Part shown: positions 54,901-64,000 of the stretch, in pieces | How the letters are laid out: every line of letters starts with the position of its first letter | How positions within the stretch are numbered: the first letter of the stretch is position 1 | Assembly (NCBI GenBank): GCA_002118135.1 | Contig: BDIU01000301.1 | Location: 1 to 64,000, forward strand | Length of the DNA: 64,000 nt | Origin: Trebouxia sp. TZW2008 | Lineage: Eukaryota; Chlorophyta; Trebouxiophyceae; Trebouxiales; Trebouxiaceae | Direction of reading: 5' to 3' | Translations under genes and position numbers: made by a program | The notes under the pieces: model-generated | The model's database searches: none | The model's input: only the letters and a program-made list of their open reading frames with translations | What the model was told of the DNA's origin: nothing

Positions 54901-57900
54901 GCAGTCAGTGAAGCCTTTGTGAGTTTGCTGCAATTTCCAGTGCAGGCTTTGGTGGTTGAGCAGTATGTCAACACTTGAACACAACTGGGTAAGCATGACA
55001 TGAAGCATGTCAAATGCCGATTGCACGTCTTGCATCATTCGCACAAGCAGCCTTGTGCAACCGCAAAGAGCATGCACATTGTTGAGTTGCGCCATCAACA
55101 AAGCTGACATGCTCTTTCAGCACACAATTTGGCACATAGCTAAAAGTTGACTCACTCTTCTTGGCGTGCAGCTCAAAGTTGGTCTTCTCCAGGTCCACTT
55201 GAGTCTTTGCCAAGGCATCTTGCAGGCTGCTGAGCTCTGTCTTGGTCTTGTTCAAGCCAGCCATGATGCTCTCCCTCTGCTTCTCAGAGGCTGCATCCTT
55301 CTTGTCCAAGTCCTGCAGGTTTAGAACATCATATTGACCTCATATTCTGGACATAAGTCATGGCAAAGGCTGCTGATGGTATTGCAGACTTGCTGGAAGT
55401 CCTGCAACCCAAAAGGCAGTCAACACTGTACCCTCACAAGTGAGACTTGGAGGTCGAGCAGATAGATCAGCTGACTTGTCACATGACACACCACATCATC
55501 ATGTTTGACAATCAACACCATTTGCAAAGGAGGTCGGTGCAAAAGCAGCTTGTCAAGAGACTGATGCTGAACAGTTGATTGGCATGTTACAGTGCATCTT
55601 GCAAAGCAAGCGCTTGACACTGTATTGCGCAGCAAAAATTACTGAGTACAGTGTTTCCTCTTTAGGAAAGACTGCGCTGGTTGCCAAATACACTGTCCTG
55701 ATACCGTTGCAGTCAGAATGCAGTGATTAATTGCCGTTTGCCTTGTCCTTTCAAGCGGAATGTCCTTACATCAAGCGTCCTTATCCAGAGGATTACTGTA
55801 CCTTGGTCAGCTTGCCAGTCTGTGCTTGCAGGGCTTTCAGCTGACGGTCAATGGCAGCTTTCTCAGACAAGGCATTCGCCTTGTCCTGGACTGCTGACCT
55901 CAGCTTGCCCTCACAGGCTTGCAACTTCTCCCTGCAGCATGGCAGAGCACGCCAATGTCGGCCAACATAGCTGTATGTTGCGGCATGGCAGGCTACTTTG
56001 TTGAATGTTATGCTGATTTCATTTGCTGTGGTGACATGTGCATACATGTGGTGCCATGTGAGGGTGACTATGAGTTGGCGTTGCATCAGTCAGCACCTAG
56101 CTGTGAGGAGCATCAAAAGACATGGGTTTGGCCCAAGACTCCACAGGCAAAATTTTGATGGGTCTGCAACAGTGTCCAGCGAATCACAGCATGCATATGA
56201 TGGGACATCATTGTGGATGCCAAGACAGTCATTCTGAACCAGTTGGTCATGCGCAAAGGCATAGGCCTAAGAAGACAGCTCACCTGGCTTTGTCCAGTTC
56301 TTTCTTGAGGCGGTCAGACTCCTTCTCACCACCCTTGCTGCTAACACTAGCGGACTTGAGCTGTTGCCTGACTTCCAGCATTTCTTGCTTGTGAACCCGC
56401 CTACATATACCGCAGAAAAGGTCTCTTCGATATCAAGGATCGCTTGTCAGGTAAATTACCTGAATGATTAGTTGGCCGAGCGGTCTAAGGCGCCAGATTA
56501 AGGCTCTGGTCCGAAAGGGCGTGAGTTCAAATCTCACACTAGTCATGAGAACTGGATTGCGGTCCGAAACACAAATTTTCGTTTTTTTTACGAAAAATGC
56601 CTCCCGCGCAGGAAAAGCCGCCGTTAGCTGGTAATTTGCTTTGAGTTTGTAGGTTGATATGTCCAGTGCAGCGTTTTTGCAAGCCAGCCTACCTGGCTTC
56701 CTTGAGCTCCTCAGCGGCGTTCAGAGCCCCTCCAGCCTTGGCTAGCTTGCCTTCCAGGTCAGCCTTCTGTGCATTGACAGCATCCAGCACCCGCCGCAGG
56801 TTGTCATAATCTTCCTTTGCCTTGTCACCAGCTGCCTCAAGTCTCTCTGCAGCTGCAGTGTCGGCTGCTGACGAAGCTTCTTGTGCTGCCAGCAGGCTTG
56901 CTTGGGCTTCAGCTGCAGCTGTTGCAGCAGCTTGCTGCAGTGTGACAAGAGACCATGTTATGTGCTATCAATAAGCAGCACATCCTTCAGCGTAACAGGC
57001 CCCACTGGACATGAAGCAGTTCCAGATGTGCAATGTGTCCTAAAGCCCCTGATTGTGCCAATGCATGTCATTACGTGTCAGGCAACCACAGATGACAAGC
57101 AAGCACCGTCATCTGTGGTGGCTTGTTCTCAACAAGCACAGTGGAATGATGCCGCTGTTGTGCGTGGCTTCTGATGCGGCCTTTCAAAATTGAGCATTGA
57201 TGCAGGTAGCATGCCTACCTTGACACTGGCAAGCTCTGTCTCAGCTGCCTCAAGGCTTGCTTTCAGCTCAGCTCTGGTTGTCATGAGTGTAGCAGCGGCG
57301 CTGGCCTGTGCTGCCTCTAGCTCAGCCTGTGCAGCTGCAGCAGCAGCTTCTGCATCTGAGCTCTGAGTATCAAGCTGAATCTCAAGAGCCTGCACCCTTT
57401 CTGAGGCAGCATCTGCGCAAGCTTGTACTTCACCTGCAATCACGCATTACACATGTGTTGAAAGCTGCATGCAAATCCTGTTTGCGTCTGATGATGCAGT
57501 TGAGCCGGAGTGCCATTGTTGCAGTGTCAGCAGCAACCCTAGCTGCTTAGGAACACAACTTGAACCGCCTCATGCAACACTTTAATTCTGTATAGCTTGC
57601 TGATGCAGCTCCTGCAATTGGAACACAGTTGATCTTCTGTTCTGGACCTGAGCTTTCCTTGCAATCAAATGTTACACCGAGCAAGCTGACAGTCTTGAAT
57701 GGCCATTCCATGTTGTTGGTCTATGTTGCAGAGCTGCTTGGATATGCTGTGACAGGCAGCACTGCATGTCATGTAGGACAAGCAATGCAGACAACTCACC
57801 AACAGCAGTTTCAAGGGCCGCTGCTTCTTCCCGCAGTGCCCTGAGCTGTCCCTCAAGCTTAGCAATGTTGGCATCTCTTCTAGCCACAGTAGCCTGCTGA

Positions 57901-60900
57901 GCAGCAGTTGCCTCCTGAGCTGCACTGATCTCAGCTGCAAGCTTGGCTGCTGCCTCCTGATGAGCGGCCTACAGCAACATTTCACTTCATACGCTCTGTT
58001 CTAATGCTTCACAGAAACAGAAAGGTATCACATGATGCACAATGTGTTCAGTCCATATCAGCATTGCTACTTGAGCAAGCTTTGTTTCCCAGCTACACTG
58101 ACCTCAGCTGCAAACCTCGTCACTGCCTCCTCAACAAGCCGCCTCAATTTATGTCAATGTCAGCGGGGAACTTATTTTGAGGGTCAAAGTTGAAAGTCCT
58201 GGTGGAGTTTTGCTACCAAAATGCATGTATCATGCATGATATATCATGCCAGCTTGGCGCAACAGTCACGCCAAAAATAGGAGCCTCCATACATTATGAT
58301 GGATGGAGCAGTGCAAGGCAATATGGCAGTACCTCCATGTGTTCTCGGTCTTTGGCAGCCTTCTGCTCAGCAGTGGTCATGCTGCGCTGAGCTTCAGCAG
58401 CAGACTCAACAGCTTGTTCAGCCAGCCGATCAACCTGGCTGGACAGCTCTTGAGATCTCTGCTCTGCATTTTGCCTGGCAGCCTGCAAAGACGAGGCAAC
58501 CCTCAAGAAATGGTGAGAGTGCTTGCCTGTGCAGTCAGTGTCACAACTTTGTACTGATGCATAAAGGTACACACTGATGTACATGTACTGCTGTTTATCT
58601 TGGCGTGTATGAGTGCTGCTGCATGTGTGCTGCTGCAGCAATGAATGCCATGCACACACTAATGTATAAAGCAATACTGCAAACTCTGAGCGACATACTG
58701 TCACAGAGTGTTGTTGCACAGTCACAAGGCATCTGCTGCTGGGCATGTTTTGGTGCATGGTTGCACCTGGCCAGCGAATTGCAATTTGATGCTGCTGCCT
58801 GACATCTGCTTACACTTCACACTTGCATGCTGGATTGCAACATGGACCATAAAGCAGGTGGGCAGGAGAATGCAAGCTTGCCTTTGCTTCCTTGTACTTG
58901 ATCTCTGCATCTGCAGTTCTGATCTCACACTCCTGAGCCTTCTCAATGGCTGCCTTTAGCTCTTCTTCCTGCTTCTTCTGGTACAAAGGAGCTCGCTTGC
59001 GGCTTTCCAGGTCTGCAATATGGGCCTCCAGTCTCATAGTTGTGTCATAAAGCTCACAGGATCTGGCCTCAACTTGCTCCAACCGTTCCTGCTTCTGTTC
59101 AATGCTCTGCTGAGACTGCTGCAGCTCAGAACGCGCTCCTGTCAGCTTCTCCTCGGCATCACTCAGTTCCTGTAGCAGAGCAACACATTGAAGCTCACAC
59201 CGTCTGTATGTAATGCTTGAACAACACTACACCCACTCAGCGCTGCCGCCAACGTGCTGGCTTACCATATGGCACACCATTGACTTGCTGCAACATTGCA
59301 GTACACGGCACATGCGACAAAGAACAGCAGGACATGGCAGAGGCATGGCTCCAACCTGCTGGAACTTGGCGCACTTAGCCTTCCACTGATCCTGTTGCAC
59401 ATTGAGGTCTTCCTTGCCAGCCTCTGCATCCTTGAGTTGTTGAGCCAAATTCTTGAGCTCCTGCTGCAGTGTTGTCTTGTCAGCTGCAAAGGCCTCTGTC
59501 TGACTAGTGAGGCTGGTCTCCTTCTCAGACAGGGCTGTTTTCAAGCTGTCTATCTGCTGCTGGAGCTCTGCACTGGCCTGCATGTGCGATGTCAAGCATG
59601 TTCAGCAGCGTACATACTGTTAGTCAGAAATGATGCTGCAGGAATGACTCGCACAGCATGTCTGCAGCGCCCTCAATGCCACACCTGTGACAATACTTTG
59701 CTACAATCCACTTGCCGTACCATAGCACAGTCTGCAGTAAGGCATACACATCTGCAGTCCTCAAGCTTGCAAGCTTTTGTGCTGGGAATGAGCCTAATGC
59801 AAGGATGATCATAAATTTCACATGCCGCTGTACATCATTACCGAGCAACCTTGCAGGACCATCAACAGCTGAGGAGATGCATGTTTGCACAGAGGAAGAT
59901 GTCAAAGGGTTGGTGGCCATCAGCAGCAGGTATTAGCTCACACACCTGTTCTACAGCGCTGCTTGCGTCCTGCATCTGCTGGTTGTCCTTCTCCAGCTGA
60001 CGGTTACGCCAGCGAGCCTCCTCCAGCTGGGGTGCCAGTTTGTCCTTCTCATCAGCCACAGCCATCAACTCATCCTCAGCAGCCCTGCAGCACTTATTCT
60101 ACTTCAGGATGACCACTCACAATCAAGCCTACAACACACTGCTGTAGGCTTGATTGTTGGCGTGACCCAAGGCTACACCTAATTGGTATGTAACTGTTTG
60201 TTGAAAGCCTTTGACAGGCAGCTGTGGTGCCAGCTTGCCCTTCTCATCATCCACAGCCACCTCATCCTCAGCAACCCTGCAATAAGCCCAAGCCCATCAG
60301 TGCTAGGCATGTATTGACAACAAAAGCTCAATTTTCCGCTTGCAAGCATGAGGACAGCAACTACAGACACTTGTCACGTGCAAACTGCAGCAGTAAACAT
60401 GTAAGTCTTGTTATTCATGCTTCTGATGCTTGCTAAGCAGGTTGCATGACTGCATCAGGTGTATGAAAACCAGTGGACTGTGTGCAAGCAGTTCTTGTGA
60501 AGCCACTCTGTACCAGAATCAATGCAAATGCAAAACAGCTGGCTGCATACCTAAGCTGGACGTCAGTGCGCTGAGCATCATCGCTCATAGTGTCAAGCTT
60601 CCTGCTGCATTAGGCTTGGTGCATACAGAAGCAGTGGGGAGCCTGCAATTGACTCTGTTCAGAGCTATGATGTGCCAATGCAAACTTGAGTGACTGGCAG
60701 CGTACCTGAGCTGGTTGTCAGTGCGCTGGGCAACATCACTCATGTTGTCAAGCTCCTGCTGCATCAGGCTCTGCTCCATCTCTAGCTCCTTGATGCGAGC
60801 TTGCAGCTCAGCTACCTGAGCAGGCTCCTCAGAGGCGCCCTTCAGAAGCTCAGCCTCAACATTGGTCACGTCTGCATCAGTCACACCATTACTCACATCA

Positions 60901-63900
60901 GCACTGCTTGCAACCATTGGTCACGTTTGCGGTGCTAGCAGCATGAGTCACATTTGCATGAGTCATCATCTCGGTCACAGCTGCTCCATTTTCAGCTGCG
61001 TGATGCACACTTGCAGCTCAGTCACCTGGGCAGCCTTTTTGGAAGTACCCTTGAGAAGTTCAGCCTGAATACGAATCACATCTATATCAGTCTTAGAATT
61101 TGAAAATATCTGCATGAGTCACACAATAAGCACATGATCACAACATTATCATAGTCACAACATTACCACAGGCACACCACTATCACATCTGCAGCAGTCA
61201 CAACATTGATGACATCTGCAGTGGCCACAATGTATGGCGCATCTGCAGTAATAATGCCGTTGGTCGCATTTGCAGTCATGGCAACTGTGCTGACAATGCA
61301 GTTGTCACGATAACGATCATATTCACAGCAATAGCAACATTGGTCACATCAGATGTGACATACAAGCGGCAGTTTATGCTGTTGCATGGAGAGCACTGCT
61401 TTACTTGTTAGTTTTGTGCATTGTACAGGAAGGCATATCGACAGTCATGGCGTCGGCGTCCCTTCCCTTGCAGAGAAGCAAATCTCCTTTTTGCATTGTG
61501 CTTGTTTTGTATCTGAGCATGATGAATAATGGTGTCATTGCAGAGTCGCAAGCTACCTGCCATGCTCTTGCGGCGTTGTGGTGGAGGGGTGACTGCCTCC
61601 AGCCCCAGGGCTGGAGCAAACACAGCCTCTGACTCAGACTTGCGACCCTCTGTGGCCTTTGCCTCTGATGCCTCTGCCAAAGGGCTGCTTCCAACCTTGG
61701 GCGGAAGTGCCCTTTTCCTGTTTCGCTGCCCTGCATATGCAGCCAGCAGCTTACAGTTGTAACACACAGAGCTCTGTAGACTGATGCCAAGGTGCAAATG
61801 CCTTCATGCCCTGATTTTCATGCTTGCAGCTTGTCAGCAAAGACATGGGTGTAAGCTGTTGAATTGAAGGGCCTGATTTTAAGTGCAGGATCCTGTAGCA
61901 CGGCTGCAGGGAACAACAGTGTCTGTATGCAGACAATGCTGACGTGAACGTGTCTGCTCGATGTACCTGCAAGGCCTGGCGCCCAGGTCTCACGCCTGTT
62001 CTCCTTGCGGTGGTTCTCTTTGTCCTCTGACTCATCCCTGCCCCCTTCCAACATCAGCTTGGTCATGTGATCAACCTGCAAACTTAGACAGGTCAATATG
62101 TTGCCAACTAAATTCCATTTGACAACAACGAGTGTGGACACAAGCCTGCCATGTCTTTGCATATGGACAATGCGTTCTTGACAGCAGCCACAACATTGCT
62201 CATGATGCTAGCAGCAACAGCCACACAAAGGTCAGGTCTCTCGCTAAGAGCATGATCGTGTAGGTCAACATAAATGCCAGTCTTGTGCACATTGCAGCAG
62301 ATCAAGTCAGCGCGCGCGCTATGCAATTTGCAGGGCTGGCGTGCAAGCAACTACACCCTTCTTACCTTGCGCTGAGCTCGTTCCCTCTCTTCTTTCTCCT
62401 GAGTCAACTGAAGCTGCACCCGATCATGCTCTTGCTCCTTGTGCAGCAGCTCTGCTCTCAAGTGAGCAATTTGTGCCTCAATCTCTGCGTTCCTGCAAGA
62501 CACGTGCAGGGCTATCACATGACACACAGCAAGAGGGCAACTTGCGTCTGCTGACGCAAGCTTGCCCAACACCCTCTCAAGCTGTGTGCTCTTTGCTCGT
62601 GGTGTCAAGGCCAATGGTACCGGGCTTGCACATTCTCACAAAATCAAATGAGATCTAGACAAGGGCAGACGCAAAGGTGGACAATATCAATTCTGTCTTG
62701 AGCAGCGAGCAACGAGGTAAGCCATTCAGCGTAGAGACAGCACATGCAACAAAGCATTGTGGCACATACCCACTGCCTGTGAGCATCCTCCTGAGCTCTT
62801 CAATTTCATGTGCTTGACGCTTCAGCACCGCAGCATCTGATAGCACCTCATTCACCACAGCGTTGTTGACGACCCTCTTGGCGCGGCAGGCAAAGCGCAG
62901 GGTGCTGTGGCTCTCATCAGCATGAATGACTGCGGGTGTGATGTTACAGATGATGGCTGTCTTGGCATTGCCTCCCAAGGACGGCTGCAAGATTCGCGTC
63001 AGCTTACTATCCCTGTAAGGGATGTGACCACCTGCACCATGCAGCAGTCCCCTTGTAGACATTTGCATGCGTTCCATTGGCAATCTTGCGTTACTTTGCA
63101 ATGTTGCCTACTGCTTGCATGTTGACAGCCAAGTGACTGGGAAGGGAATGCAGCCACCATAGGCACATTATTTGGGGTTGTCAGTCTGAGTGACAATGGC
63201 ATATTGAGCATTGAGTACATAATTAGCTGGGCCTGCTGAGCCTGACCAGCATGCTTTTTGAATTGAAATGAGTGACATTGTATATTGACCTGCTGTGAGC
63301 AAGCCTGCCAAAGTGGTGCCAATATGTTCAGATGTGGCAGGCGCACAGAGCAGGAAGCAGTCTATGCAGCACAGTAATTTCTCTTTAATATGATAAGAAA
63401 ATTTGATATTTGACCGGGTCAGGACCAGGCAGTTTGGGACCAATTGCTGCACGCTGACTGCAGTGATATCTCTGAGTACAGGCAATTTGGTATATGGACA
63501 ATTCTTGGTAAGCAATGCGGTATATTTCAAGAGAGAACTCTGTAGGTTGACCTTGAGCCTGTGCGCCCTCGCTGAGTTTATTGATCACAGTGCCTAATGT
63601 CAACAAACTCTTGTTGATGGATGCGCCCTCTTTCATTCGTAGGCCTTCTGCACCCGTCTTGGCTATGCGCTCAGAGCCTGCCAGATCAACAAGCGTGAGG
63701 GTGGACACCCACACAGCTCCACCGTCTTCCGAGTCTGCGCCTTGGTCTCGACTCCTACTCTCCACCACCTGTGTCAGCATTGACAGCAATGCATTTTTAA
63801 GCTGATCATCACAAGCAAAACATGCTCAGCTTTGAGCTATAAAAACAGGAACTCCTGCATCAGGCGCTTTGTTCTGTTTGCTTCAAGGTCAATGATGCTT

Positions 63901-64000
63901 GCCCAGGTAAGCTGACGCTGTGAATTGATTTGGCCACATCAAGGGCAAGTTCACTTACAGCGCAATAACTGCGTTCAGCTGACACTGGCTTGCAAAGGGA
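42997..64000 (-). CDS. Giant kinesin-7 (CENP-E-like) motor with long coiled-coil stalk; 5' end beyond the window
   Basis: The motor-domain exon 63552-63768 has the switch II motif [10 protein letters not shown] and [19 protein letters not shown]. Exon 62770-63031 continues with [20 protein letters not shown] and the neck region [20 protein letters not shown], a pattern typical of kinesin-7. The P-loop and SSRSH exons must lie to the right of 64000. A Lys/Pro-rich linker (61557-61730, 61967-62075) is followed by about 28 Gln/Glu/Ala-rich heptad exons down to a short last exon, 42997-43062 ([20 protein letters not shown], stop TAA). Expected role: plus-end-directed microtubule motor in cell division, by family. 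Many exons are multiples of three and end in CAG|GT, which eases exon gain and loss. One donor is GCAAGC (58881). At least eleven exon edges are tandem-duplicated. Confidence 0.92.
43900..44010. mobile_element. Dispersed inverted-repeat element, partial copy 4
   Basis: Contains GATGCAGGACACCTAACTTA and the family's GCACTCTGACTGCAGTGG block but no clear terminal repeats. It lies in the kinesin intron before the penultimate exon. Confidence 0.4.
44508..44835 (-). repeat. Kinesin exon with one acceptor-side copy
   Basis: Exon 44508-44672 starts [16 protein letters not shown] copy at about 44738-44832 shares nearly 90 bases (plus-strand TTGGCTTGAGCTGCCTGCA acceptor side) and reads [14 protein letters not shown]. 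It lacks the exon's 3' part and donor. Confidence 0.85.
46383..46715 (-). repeat. Kinesin exon with one acceptor-side copy
   Basis: Exon 46383-46559 starts [20 protein letters not shown]. The copy at about 46605-46715 starts [20 protein letters not shown], is open for about 40 codons, and then loses the exon's 3' end. Confidence 0.88.
48227..48650 (-). repeat. Kinesin exon in three tandem copies
   Basis: The intact exon is 48227-48367 ([20 protein letters not shown]). Copies are at about 48425-48513 ([20 protein letters not shown]) and 48585-48645 ([20 protein letters not shown]). All keep an acceptor. The middle copy is nearly exon length and open. Confidence 0.85.
49007..50210 (-). repeat. 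Two kinesin exons with tandem copies (2 and 4)
   Basis: Exon 49143-49313 has a donor-side copy at about 49007-49080 (plus-strand CACCTGAAGCTCTGCAGAGA shared). Exon 49534-49680 ([20 protein letters not shown]) has acceptor-side copies at about 49725-49850, 49895-50035 ([20 protein letters not shown]) and 50070-50205. Spacing is about 160-180 bp. Confidence 0.87.
50782..51710 (-). repeat. Kinesin exon 5' edge in four tandem copies
   Basis: The intact exon 50782-51129 (348 bp) starts [20 protein letters not shown]. Acceptor-side copies start near 51312 ([20 protein letters not shown]), 51490 and 51705 ([10 protein letters not shown]). They truncate after about 30, 30 and 12 codons. Period about 185-215 bp. 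Confidence 0.88.
52504..53555 (-). repeat. Kinesin exon 5' edge in six tandem copies
   Basis: The intact exon 52504-52697 begins [20 protein letters not shown] after TGTGCAG. Five acceptor-side copies start near 52870, 53035, 53203, 53385 and 53553. Each is open for about 30 codons (for example [20 protein letters not shown]) and keeps the TGCTGTGCAG acceptor, then degenerates. Period about 165-180 bp. Confidence 0.92.
53940..54610 (-). repeat. About 132-bp tandem array of a kinesin exon 5' edge, five units
   Basis: Units end near 54068, 54200, 54332, 54465 and 54600 on the plus strand. Each contains CTCACCTGCATACCAATG and CAGCTCCTGCCTTTTGGGCT or close variants. The lowest unit is the longest, continuing into [20 protein letters not shown]. 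The inner units are highly similar to each other, so this is the youngest array in the window. Confidence 0.92.
55646..55801. mobile_element. Dispersed inverted-repeat element, copy 5, abutting a splice donor
   Basis: The ends are GTACAGTGTTTCCTCT and, at the right, AGAGGATTACTGTAC, which form an imperfect inverted repeat. The element is 156 bp, with the internal GCAGTCAGAATGCAGTGATT block and GTCCTTACATC words. Its last bases lie immediately next to kinesin exon 55802-55931, so that the minus-strand donor reads AAG|GTACAGTAATCC, entirely supplied by the element's terminus. Confidence 0.72.
56466..56545 (+). tRNA. tRNA-Leu (anticodon AAG), antisense in a kinesin intron
   Basis: The acceptor stem GATTAGT pairs with ACTAGTC. 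The D-arm is GGCCGAGCGGTCTAAGGC. The anticodon stem CCAGA/TCTGG has loop TTAAGGC, giving AAG. A long variable arm and the T-loop GTTCAAATC are present. Discriminator A. A T-run at about 56580-56588 can terminate pol III. The gene lies between kinesin exons 56284-56400 and 56693-56934 on the opposite strand. Confidence 0.97.
57800..58141 (-). repeat. Kinesin exon with one acceptor-side copy
   Basis: The acceptor side of exon 57800-57968 (plus-strand CTGATCTCAGCTGCAAGC...GCGGCCTACAG) recurs at about 58098-58141 as CTGACCTCAGCTGCAAAC...CCGCCT, without the exon's 3' part. Confidence 0.75.
59946..61080 (-). repeat. Two kinesin exons with copies on both sides
   Basis: Exon 59946-60084 has an acceptor-side copy at about 60208-60280. 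Exon 60706-60871 has a donor-side copy at about 60548-60605 (3' of it) and an acceptor-side copy at about 60965-61080 ([18 protein letters not shown] against [19 protein letters not shown], 5' of it). This last exon shows the two classes of copy on their expected sides. Confidence 0.82.
61081..61556. other. Kinesin intron rich in CA-type short repeats
   Basis: Loosely periodic words (CACATCTGCAG, CACAACATT, GTCACAAC) spread over about 250 bp from 61080 to 61340. They look like further decayed copies of the CACATTTGCATGAGTCAC-type intron sequence next to the preceding exon. No coding content seen. Confidence 0.5.
61557..63768 (-). other. Kinesin exons: C-terminal half of motor, neck and linker
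   Basis: Exons: 63552-63768, 62770-63031, 62366-62493, 61967-62075 and 61557-61730. The first junction restores [11 protein letters not shown] across a GTCAAC donor. Exon 62366-62493 starts the coiled coil ([20 protein letters not shown]). Exon 61967-62075 is acidic/basic ([19 protein letters not shown]). Exon 61557-61730 is disordered with [11 protein letters not shown], a possible basic/Ser phospho-site by motif only. Confidence 0.85.
63400..63480. mobile_element. Dispersed inverted-repeat element, partial copy 6
   Basis: It contains GCTGCACGCTGACTGCAGTG and an AGTACAGG end, similar to copy 1. It lies in the intron between the two motor exons of the kinesin. Confidence 0.4.

Larger units (their letters stand above)
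42997..60871 (-). other. Kinesin exons: coiled-coil stalk and tail
   Basis: Exons read (high to low): 60706-60871, 59946-60084, 59356-59577, 58882-59169, 58333-58482, 57800-57968, 57219-57433, 56693-56934, 56284-56400, 55802-55931, 55156-55312, about 53940-54070, 52504-52697, 52055-52168, 50782-51129, 49534-49680, 49143-49313, 48227-48367, 47690-47770, 47111-47263, 46383-46559, 45606-45797, 45119-45292, 44508-44672, 44108-44232, 43349-43430 and 42997-43062. All encode heptad-rich sequence, for example [16 protein letters not shown] and [16 protein letters not shown]. The donor of the 53.94 kb exon was not found with confidence. Confidence 0.78.

Overview
The window is nuclear DNA from a eukaryote, most likely a green alga (Chlorophyta, perhaps Trebouxiophyceae; this placement is inference). 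Genes are split into many short exons with GT-AG introns and a few likely GC-AG introns. First exons sit in CpG-rich patches, Gln/Ala-rich CAG/CTG tracts are common, and two nuclear-type tRNA-Leu genes are present. No bacterial operon, CRISPR, phage or viral gene was seen. Exon limits were read by eye and should be taken as +/- 2-3 bases.

Layout, left to right. (1) About 2.4-25.6 kb, minus strand: a very large gene for a URB1/Npa1-type nucleolar ribosome-assembly protein; its last exon(s), left of 2.36 kb, are not resolved. (2) 26.2-30.3 kb, plus strand, divergent from URB1: a single-pass surface protein with a signal peptide, a small globular ectodomain, a Thr-Pro stalk of about 350 residues, one membrane span and a cytoplasmic tail. 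(3) 32.5-35.0 kb, minus: a 2H-phosphoesterase-like protein. (4) 35.8 kb, plus: tRNA-Leu(CAA), followed by a 52-bp tandem duplication. (5) 36.3-36.8 kb, plus: a MYND zinc-finger protein with an apparent one-base frameshift. (6) 38.45-40.04 kb, minus: an unrecognised membrane protein with two CX3C motifs. (7) 40.65-42.48 kb, plus: an AIG1/FAR-17a-family membrane hydrolase. (8) 43.0 kb to beyond the right edge, minus: a giant kinesin-7 (CENP-E-like) motor with about 30 coiled-coil stalk exons. A second tRNA-Leu, anticodon AAG, lies antisense inside one of its introns.

The most unusual signal is structural. In URB1, the 2H gene, the 38-40 kb gene and the kinesin, more than twenty exon edges have been locally tandem-duplicated into 2-7 degenerate partial copies (unit roughly 100-250 bp). 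Copies that repeat the acceptor side of an exon lie 5' of the intact exon, and copies that repeat the donor side lie 3' of it. The introns therefore appear to have grown by repeated tandem duplications that straddle exon-intron junctions.

Separately, a short dispersed inverted-repeat element (about 150-200 bp, ends GTACAGT...ACTGTAC) occurs several times. In at least one place its terminal GTACAG forms the splice donor of a kinesin exon, which recalls introner-like elements.

The genes are unrelated housekeeping and cell-biology functions arranged as divergent or convergent neighbours, not a pathway cluster.
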